A stretch of 64,000 nt of DNA from Flammeovirgaceae bacterium (lineage in GTDB: Bacteria > Bacteroidota > Bacteroidia > Cytophagales > Cyclobacteriaceae): the NCBI GenBank assembly GCA_020635915.1, contig JACJYU010000001.1, forward strand, positions 1,774,501 through 1,838,500. Direction: 5' to 3'. A program made the position numbers and the translations under genes. Below, piece by piece: positions 58,353-64,000 of this stretch; the stretch's first letter is position 1; every line of letters starts with the position of its first letter. The notes beneath the pieces were generated by a model. The model worked only from the letters and a program-made list of their open reading frames with translations, was not told the origin of the DNA and made no database searches.

Positions 58353-59498
58353 ATGGACATGCGAAAGCAAGACTTCTCCCCGGCAAGCCTTGACTTTGGC
58401 CCCGTGGTGTTTTATATCGCCCGCCACTTTGGCTTTTGCTATGGGGTAGAGAATGCCATTGAGATCAGCTACAAGGCGTTGGAGGAGAACCCGGGAAAGA
58501 ACGTGTTCCTCCTGAGCCAGATGATCCACAACCAGGAGGTGAACAACGACCTGCAAAGCAGGGGCATCCGGTTTATCATGGACACGGACGGCACCCAGCT
58601 CATTCCCTGGGGCCACCTTGCCCCGGACGATGTGGTGATCGTGCCGGCATTCGGCACCACCCTGGAGATTGAACACCGCCTGCTGGACATGGGCATTGAA
58701 GTGCATAAGTACAACACCACGTGCCCTTTTGTGGAAAAGGTCTGGAACAGGGCAAGCCGCCTGGGCAAAGACGACTACACGGTAATCATCCATGGCAAGC
58801 CCAGGCATGAGGAAACCAGGGCCACTTTTTCGCACAGCTCCAGGGACGGGGCCTCCGTTATCGTAAAAGACATGGAAGAGGCCATGTTGCTGGGCGGGTA
58901 TATCACAGGTAAGAAAAACCCGGAAGGTTTTAAAGCGGAGTTTGCAGGAAAGTATTCCAAGGGGTTTGACCCGGCCGTCCATTTGCAAAAAGTGGGCGTG
59001 GTGAACCAAACCACCATGCTGGCCACCGAAACACAGGCCATAGCCGATTACTTCAAAAAAATCATGGTGGAAAAGTATGGGCCAGGCCAGGTCAAGGCAC
59101 ACTTTGCCGACACGCGCGATACTTTGTGCTATGCCACCAACGACAACCAGGACTCGACTTACGAATTGTTAAAAACCGATGCAGACCTGGCCGTGGTGGT
59201 GGGAGGGTACAATAGCTCCAACACCTCGCATATAGTGGAGTTGTGCGAGCGGAATTTCCCCACCTATTTCATCAACTCGGAGGAAGAACTTAAATCAAAA
59301 GGTGAAATCGTGCACTGGAACCATCATGAAAAGGAAAAGCAGGCGACCAGCAACTACCTCCCGGAAAAGGACAAGGTCAAGATCGTATTGACCAGCGGGG
59401 CCTCCTGTCCGGACACCCTTGTGGACAGGGTAATGCTTCGATTGCTTGAATTTTTCCCCACCCACAAGCCTGTGGATGAAATATTGGAGGAATTTTGA
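58353..59498 (+). CDS. ispH: 4-hydroxy-3-methylbut-2-enyl diphosphate reductase (IspH)
   Basis: Last step of the MEP isoprenoid pathway, converting HMBPP to IPP and DMAPP with a [4Fe-4S] cluster. At 381 aa it is of the longer class. The three cluster cysteines are in RHFGFCYGVENA, NTTCPFVEKVW and DTLCYATNDNQDS. Also seen are HNQEVNNDL and the substrate-binding TSGASCPDTLVD, with NSSNTSHIVELC. Starts MDMRKQDFS at 58353. Single gene, no operon partner seen; it implies that this organism makes isoprenoids by the MEP route. Confidence 0.96.
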   Translation: MDMRKQDFSPASLDFGPVVFYIARHFGFCYGVENAIEISYKALEENPGKNVFLLSQMIHNQEVNNDLQSRGIRFIMDTDGTQLIPWGHLAPDDVVIVPAFGTTLEIEHRLLDMGIEVHKYNTTCPFVEKVWNRASRLGKDDYTVIIHGKPRHEETRATFSHSSRDGASVIVKDMEEAMLLGGYITGKKNPEGFKAEFAGKYSKGFDPAVHLQKVGVVNQTTMLATETQAIADYFKKIMVEKYGPGQVKAHFADTRDTLCYATNDNQDSTYELLKTDADLAVVVGGYNSSNTSHIVELCERNFPTYFINSEEELKSKGEIVHWNHHEKEKQATSNYLPEKDKVKIVLTSGASCPDTLVDRVMLRLLEFFPTHKPVDEILEEF

Positions 59499-59600
59499 AA
59501 TAATCCTATTTCCATTGATTAGCGAAAAGCCTAATCGAGGAAGGTTATGAAAAAATTTATACTGCCGGCTTTCCCCTGTTTTTGTTGCTTTGCGGCAAAA

Positions 59601-60887
59601 TCACAATTTTACTTTGTCCAACTTTAAAATAGTTTGTAGCAATACACTGGCACCATTAGCCATATCCTGAGCAGAAGTAAACTCCTTAGGGGAATGGCTG
59701 ATGCCGTCTTTACTGGGAACGAACACCATGCCTACGGGGGCAATGCGCGCCATGTTTTGGGTGTCATGCCCGGCACCACTGGGCATAAATTTCGTGGTGA
59801 GCCCCAATTCTTTTGCCGAGCCGGCTATCAGGGACTGGATCCTGCTGTCCGTCTGTGCCGGGATGTCTTCATTAAGTTCGGCATAACTTATGGCGACACC
59901 AGTCCCCGTGGCAATGTCTTTAGCCGCGGTTTTGATTTTTTCAAAGATAGAAAGCACCTTTTCAAAATCGAGGTCCCTTATTTCAAGGGTCATTTCCACT
60001 TTTCCCGGTATCACATTGGGTGCGCCTGGCAGCGCTTTGATTTTTCCATTGGTCACCACCTGCCTTCCGGGAATGGAACGCGCGATCCGGTTGGCCTCCA
60101 CCACAAACCTGGCAGCCGCCAACATGGCATCCTGCCGCTGGTCCATGGGCGTGGTGCCTGCATGGTTGGCCTTTCCCAAAAAAGTGACCATCCACTGTTT
60201 TATGCCCACTATTCCTTCCACTACACCAATATTGACCCCTTCACGGTCCAAAAACCCTCCCTGTTCAATGTGCAGCTCCAGGAAAGCCTTAAAGTCCCCT
60301 TTTTTTCGCGCGGCTTCATGAAAGCGTCCCGGATCACCACCAATGTCTTTCATGCCTTGCCCCAGTGTCTTTCCGCTATTGCTTACCAATGACAATTCAT
60401 TTTCCGTGAGGATGCCACTGATTGCCTCGCTTCCCACAAGGCCACCTTCTTCATTTTGAAAAACCAGGACCTCCAGTGGGTGTTCCGTTATGATATGGTG
60501 TTCATTCATCAGTTCAATGCACTCAATGGCACCAAGTGAACCCACGTCCCCATCGAAATTCCCTCCACCCGGCACACTGTCGATGTGCGACCCAAAGGCG
60601 ATGGAAGGAAGGTCATTGTTTTTCCCTTTGCGCTTTCCTATGATGTTGCCGGCAGCGTCAATAGTTACCTCCAGGCCAGCCTTTTTCATCAAGGACACCA
60701 CGTACTTCCTGCCCGCCATGTCTGCATCGCTATAAGCTACCCTGTCCACCCCTCCATCGGGGTTGGCCCCAAATTGGGAAAGGGCCTCTATCCGTTCCTT
60801 CATTCGATCGGCACTTGCCTGAATGGGCTGGCCGAAAAGCAAGGCTTGAAAAGCAACCGTCATGAATATGGTAAATGCCCACTTCAT
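59601..60887 (-). CDS. M20 family amidohydrolase (HyuC/allantoate-amidohydrolase type), secreted
   Basis: A 428-aa di-zinc hydrolase of the AmaB/HyuC/AllC group. The signal peptide (cleavage near LFGQ, residue 20) exports it. Metal ligands are in FGSHIDSVPGGGNFDGDVG, QNEEGGLVGSE, and HIEQG; the C-terminal His lies in FVPSKDGISHSPKEFTS. PSGAGHDTQNMARI holds a substrate residue. The frame is open up to 61289, but ATG 60887 is the first giving a signal peptide. Substrate could be an N-carbamoyl amino acid or allantoate; not resolved. Confidence 0.88.
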   Translation of the reverse strand: MKWAFTIFMTVAFQALLFGQPIQASADRMKERIEALSQFGANPDGGVDRVAYSDADMAGRKYVVSLMKKAGLEVTIDAAGNIIGKRKGKNNDLPSIAFGSHIDSVPGGGNFDGDVGSLGAIECIELMNEHHIITEHPLEVLVFQNEEGGLVGSEAISGILTENELSLVSNSGKTLGQGMKDIGGDPGRFHEAARKKGDFKAFLELHIEQGGFLDREGVNIGVVEGIVGIKQWMVTFLGKANHAGTTPMDQRQDAMLAAARFVVEANRIARSIPGRQVVTNGKIKALPGAPNVIPGKVEMTLEIRDLDFEKVLSIFEKIKTAAKDIATGTGVAISYAELNEDIPAQTDSRIQSLIAGSAKELGLTTKFMPSGAGHDTQNMARIAPVGMVFVPSKDGISHSPKEFTSAQDMANGASVLLQTILKLDKVKL

Positions 60888-60976
60888 AGTGTTTGTGATT
60901 TGTTTTTTAAAGGCCTGTGCCTGGCCATTGCATTCCAAAAACAGGATGTGGCCTTTTAAAGAAAACACGCCAAAGG

Positions 60977-61014
60977 GAAAACCTGTGGCTTCCGTTGGGG
61001 GGAAACCACAGGGT
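60977..61014 (-). terminator. Terminator candidate after the DUF5684 gene
   Basis: ACCTGTGG (60981-60988) and CCACAGGGT (61006-61014) form a hairpin; on the minus strand TTTT follows (60977-60980). It fits the end of the gene at 61037-61420. Confidence 0.4.
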
Positions 61015-61036
61015 CCTGTTAAATAAAAACAACCGT

Positions 61037-61420
61037 TTATGCCGCGGTAGCGGGCTTGCTGTAGGTGGCGCTGCCAAAGCCCAATATGGGCAGCGCGACA
61101 AAGGGCAGGACGATGATCAAAATGGTCATGCCCACGCCCTGCCCGAAAGACAAGGACAACTGGTGGCAAAGGATAATCGCAATAATGAAATTGACAAAAG
61201 GGATCAACATCAGGATGATCCACCAGGTTGGCTTCCCTACGACCTCCAGCAAGACAATAATGTTGTAAATGGGAATAATGGCGGCCCACCCGGGCTTGCC
61301 GGCCTTTTCAAACACCTTCCACATCCCCACGATCATGACAATCAGGATAATAAAATAAACGAAGGCAAAGGCGCCCATTGCCGCCATAATGCCCCCACTG
61401 TAAGGATCGTAGTTTTCCAT
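61037..61420 (-). CDS. DUF5684-type small membrane protein
   Basis: A 127-aa membrane protein with about four TM helices. The sequence FVYFIILIVMIVGMWKVFEKAGKPGWAAIIPIYNIIVLLEVVGKPTWWIILMLIPFVN, with landmarks GMWKVFEKAGKPGWAAIIPIYN and KPTWWI, is characteristic of DUF5684 proteins, sometimes misannotated as signal peptidase. The second half ends LPILGFGSATYSKP. No catalytic residues; function unknown. Divergent from the M14 peptidase gene. Confidence 0.8.
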   Translation of the reverse strand: MENYDPYSGGIMAAMGAFAFVYFIILIVMIVGMWKVFEKAGKPGWAAIIPIYNIIVLLEVVGKPTWWIILMLIPFVNFIIAIILCHQLSLSFGQGVGMTILIIVLPFVALPILGFGSATYSKPATAA

Positions 61421-61675
61421 GTTTTGTTAATTTAGGTTGGTTTTAGGTTGGTTTAATCTGCACGGAAGGTAAGCAAAGCAATCCATCCTATCAAATGGCC
61501 TGCTGCCGTGTATTTTTTTGGCTTTTTTCCTTTTTTGGTGGCCGGCAAGGCCGGTGGGCGGTGCCCGTGGCGCTGCCGTGGCCACTGGGTTTTTCCGTGC
61601 GCACAAGTGGGGCGCCACTGGCCATGGGTAAATCGCCTTTTAAAAGGGAAATCCACAACCTGACATCGCGCACCC
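61421..61675. other. Divergent intergenic region
   Basis: Contains an 11-bp tandem repeat TTTAGGTTGGT (61431-61441 and 61442-61452), then a GC-rich, T-run-containing stretch. No gene or RNA recognised; short ORFs here look like chance. Confidence 0.4.
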
Positions 61676-61705
61676 TTTGGATGTGCCCGGTCTTTATTAC
61701 TTTTC
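61676..61705 (+). promoter_or_regulatory. Promoter of the M14 peptidase gene
   Basis: TTTG (61676-61679), an 18-nt spacer and TACTTTTC (61698-61705), one mismatch from TAnnTTTG, 22 nt before the ATG. Confidence 0.5.
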
Positions 61706-61726
61706 CGTTTCAAAATAATTTTATTC

Positions 61727-64000
61727 ATGAACAAGATCTTTGCAGCCCTTTTCCTCCATTTGTCTTTTGCCATGGCCTTTGCCCAGGCGCCCCTTCAAAG
61801 CCCGGAACAATTCCTCGGATACCCGCTGGGCGACCGTTTCACCCGCCACCATAGGGTGGTCGAATACTTTCAGCAGGTAGCGGCCGCCCGGCCCAATAAT
61901 GTGAAGTTTGTCCAATACGGGGAAACCTATGAACACCGTCCTTTGGTAGTGGCCATCATTGCATCGGACGAAAACTTTAAAAACCTGGAACAAATACGCA
62001 TGGACAACCTCAGGAGGACCGGGTTTGAGCAGGGCGCCCCAACCACCAACGTGGCGCTGGTGTGGCTGAGCTACAACGTGCACGGCAACGAGGCCAACTC
62101 CACGGAAGCCTCCATGAAAACACTATATGAATTGGCCAATCCGGCCAATAAGGACACACAGGAGTGGCTTAAAAACACCGTGGTGATCATAGACCCGTGC
62201 ATCAACCCGGACGGCCGTGACCGGTATGCCAACTATTACAACCAATATGGGAACTACCCCCCTGACCCCAGCCCTGACGCCAAAGAACACCGCGAGCCCT
62301 GGCCGGGGGGGCGGGCCAACCATTACCTGTTTGACCTGAACAGGGACTGGGCGTGGGAATCGCAAACCGAATCGCAGGCCCGCATAAAATTGTACAACCA
62401 ATGGATGCCGCATGTCCATGTCGACTTCCATGAGCAAGGCTACAACAGCCCCTATTACTTCAATCCTGCAGCCGAACCACTCCACGATGTGATTTCCAAA
62501 TGGCAGCGGGAATTTGAAACTATGATCGGAAGAAATAACGCAAAACATTTTGATGAGCAGGGCTGGCTTTATTTTACCAAAGAAAGATTTGATCTCTTCT
62601 ACCCAAGTTATGGCGACACCTACCCTACCTATAGTGGCGCCATTGGCATGACCTTCGAGCAAGGCGGGGGTGGTTTTGGAGGGCTTGAAATCACCACCAA
62701 GGAAGGTGACCCTTTAACTTTGAAAGACAGGCTTACCCACCACTATACCAGCGGGCTGTCTACCGTGGAAATTACCTCGCAAAATGCGGCAAGGGTGACC
62801 GCGGAATTTGAAAAATACTTTAAGGAAAACATGTCCAACCCGGCCTCCCCCTACAAAACCTACGTGATAAAAGGGGACAACAATACGGACAAGGTCAACA
62901 GGATAACGGCCTGGATGGACACCCACCGGATCCAGTACGGGTACCCGGCAGCGGGAAAATCCACCAAAGGGTTTGATTTCGAATCCCAATCCAACAAAAC
63001 GGTGACCGTCAATACCGATGATGTGGTCATCAACATCTACCAACCCAAAGGGAGGTTTGTCACTACAGTGTTTGAGCCCCAATCCAACCTTCACGATTCC
63101 ATTACCTACGACATCACCGCCTGGAACCTGATGTATGCCTATGGGCTGAAGGCGTATGCACTTAACGAGCGGATCAATGTGGCCCGGCCTTATGGGCAAA
63201 AAACCGCGGAAAACCCCGCTGTGGCGCCCAGGCCTTATGCCTACATTTTCAAATACCAGTCGATGGAAGATGTGAAGTTCCTGGCCGCGATGCTCAAGGA
63301 TGGGTATAAGGTGCGGTCAGCGGAAAAGGCATTTGCGGTAGGGGGGAATGGCTTTGATGCCGGCACGCTCATCGTCACCCGGAGGAACAACGAATCGATG
63401 GAGGGTTTTGACAATGCCCTTACCGGCCTTGCAAAAAAGATGGGAAGGAAAATCTATACCACCACTACCGGTTTTGTGGATAGCGGGAAGGATTTTGGAT
63501 CGGGGGACGTCAACTACCTGGAGGCCCCCAAAGTGGCGTTGCTCGGTGGCGAGCAAACTTCCTCCCTTGGCTTTGGCGAGGTGTGGCACTTCTTTGAAAG
63601 GCAATTGCACTATCCCGTCACGGTTATCGGCACCGACTATTTCAAATCCATTTCATTGGAAAAATACGATGTGCTGATCATCCCTCCGGGGTATTACCAT
63701 ATGTTTGATGAAGGGCTACTTGCCAAGATTGGCGATTGGGTGACGGCCGGGGGCAGGCTTATCGTGACGGCCCAGGCCCTCAACTCCTTTGCCGACAAAA
63801 AGGGCTTTGCCCTGAAAAAGTACGCAAGCGAAGAGGCCAAAAAGGCTGCCGAAAAAGAGGAAGGGCAGGAAAAAAAGGACAACGCGCTGGTGCGGTATGA
63901 CGAGGCCGAACGGGAACAACTCAGCCAAGCCATTTTTGGGGCCATCTATAAGGTAACCATGGACCCCTCACACCCCCTGAGCTTTGGCCTGGGCGATACC
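61727..64000 (+). CDS. Secreted M14 family zinc carboxypeptidase (truncated by window end)
   Basis: An open frame of at least 758 codons without stop, running off the right edge. A signal peptide (MNKIFAALFLHLSFAMAFAQ) comes first. The zinc ligands of the M14 fold are His and Glu in SYNVHGNEANSTE and a later His in HVDFHEQGYNSPYYF. NPDGRDRY and LFDLNRDWAWESQTE supply the substrate-binding Arg/Asn positions. The C-terminal part (from about residue 490) resembles the GATase1-like domain found in the large Bacteroidota M14 proteins. Start ATG 61727 follows a good promoter. Confidence 0.9.
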   Translation, partial: MNKIFAALFLHLSFAMAFAQAPLQSPEQFLGYPLGDRFTRHHRVVEYFQQVAAARPNNVKFVQYGETYEHRPLVVAIIASDENFKNLEQIRMDNLRRTGFEQGAPTTNVALVWLSYNVHGNEANSTEASMKTLYELANPANKDTQEWLKNTVVIIDPCINPDGRDRYANYYNQYGNYPPDPSPDAKEHREPWPGGRANHYLFDLNRDWAWESQTESQARIKLYNQWMPHVHVDFHEQGYNSPYYFNPAAEPLHDVISKWQREFETMIGRNNAKHFDEQGWLYFTKERFDLFYPSYGDTYPTYSGAIGMTFEQGGGGFGGLEITTKEGDPLTLKDRLTHHYTSGLSTVEITSQNAARVTAEFEKYFKENMSNPASPYKTYVIKGDNNTDKVNRITAWMDTHRIQYGYPAAGKSTKGFDFESQSNKTVTVNTDDVVINIYQPKGRFVTTVFEPQSNLHDSITYDITAWNLMYAYGLKAYALNERINVARPYGQKTAENPAVAPRPYAYIFKYQSMEDVKFLAAMLKDGYKVRSAEKAFAVGGNGFDAGTLIVTRRNNESMEGFDNALTGLAKKMGRKIYTTTTGFVDSGKDFGSGDVNYLEAPKVALLGGEQTSSLGFGEVWHFFERQLHYPVTVIGTDYFKSISLEKYDVLIIPPGYYHMFDEGLLAKIGDWVTAGGRLIVTAQALNSFADKKGFALKKYASEEAKKAAEKEEGQEKKDNALVRYDEAEREQLSQAIFGAIYKVTMDPSHPLSFGLGDT

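Noticed and set aside
59547..59627. Short ORF resembling a signal peptide (MKKFILPAFPCFCCFAAKSQ)
   Set aside because: Only about 26 codons, overlaps the 3' end of the convergent M20 gene, with no mature domain. Probably chance or a remnant.
61495..61854. 119-aa plus-strand frame before the M14 gene
   Set aside because: Overlaps the M14 start in another frame, with no domain; the M14 frame has a signal peptide and promoter.

Overview
The window looks like a chromosomal segment from a Bacteroidota member, most likely order Cytophagales. The evidence is a GldJ-type gliding lipoprotein, a DUF4175 giant membrane protein, MnmG with the Bacteroidota-type sequence, Bacteroidota-style promoters (TTTG-N18-20-TAnnTTTG), many orphan FtsX/MacB-type permeases, and secreted S9, M14 and M20 peptidases. 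No rRNA, tRNA or CRISPR array was recognised. The last gene, an M14 carboxypeptidase, runs off the right edge.

Layout. 1-2.8 kb: gldJ, comF, an AhpD-like protein and a small unknown. 2.9-13.9 kb: a mostly co-directional block of DUF4175, a RsbW-like ATPase, ybeY, mnmG, a methyltransferase, an Ig-like lipoprotein and a TPR protein. This block holds the most notable non-coding signals: two parS-like sites (7143-7158, 7190-7205) just before mnmG, and a DnaA-box cluster next to an AT-rich stretch (11690-12005). Together they suggest a chromosomal replication origin region. 13.9-15.3 kb: a Cys-rich secreted protein, a RraB-like protein and a thioesterase. 15.5-18.6 kb: a PadR regulator with an FtsX permease. 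18.7-22.1 kb: an HhH/coiled-coil membrane protein, a RIC-like hemerythrin, a KTSC-like protein, a RAYT transposase with an internal 28-bp palindrome, a candidate structured RNA and a TRIC channel. 22.1-26.0 kb: a cytochrome-c tail remnant, another FtsX permease and an AAA ATPase.

26.1-32.6 kb is a fatty-acid beta-oxidation operon: MarR regulator with a palindromic operator, FadB-like dehydrogenase/hydratase, thiolase and acyl-CoA dehydrogenase. A four-helix-bundle gene bracketed by inverted repeats sits inside it. 33.0-39.8 kb is a complete TetR-controlled efflux operon (TolC, HlyD, two ATPases, two ABC-2 permeases) of the CecR/YbhGFSR type. Its two ATPases carry complementary degenerate motifs.

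39.9-50.4 kb carries envelope and secreted functions: small membrane protein, Rieske protein, M20 amidohydrolase, S9 peptidase, TPR histidine kinase, MORN-like lipoprotein, Deg-type protease and a YodC-like small protein. 50.4-58.2 kb has two FtsX permeases divergent from a sigma-54 activator/histidine kinase pair, probably one regulatory unit. 58.3-64 kb: ispH, an M20 amidohydrolase of the HyuC type, a DUF5684 membrane protein and the truncated M14 carboxypeptidase. All assignments come from reading motifs by eye; no database search or skew calculation was run.
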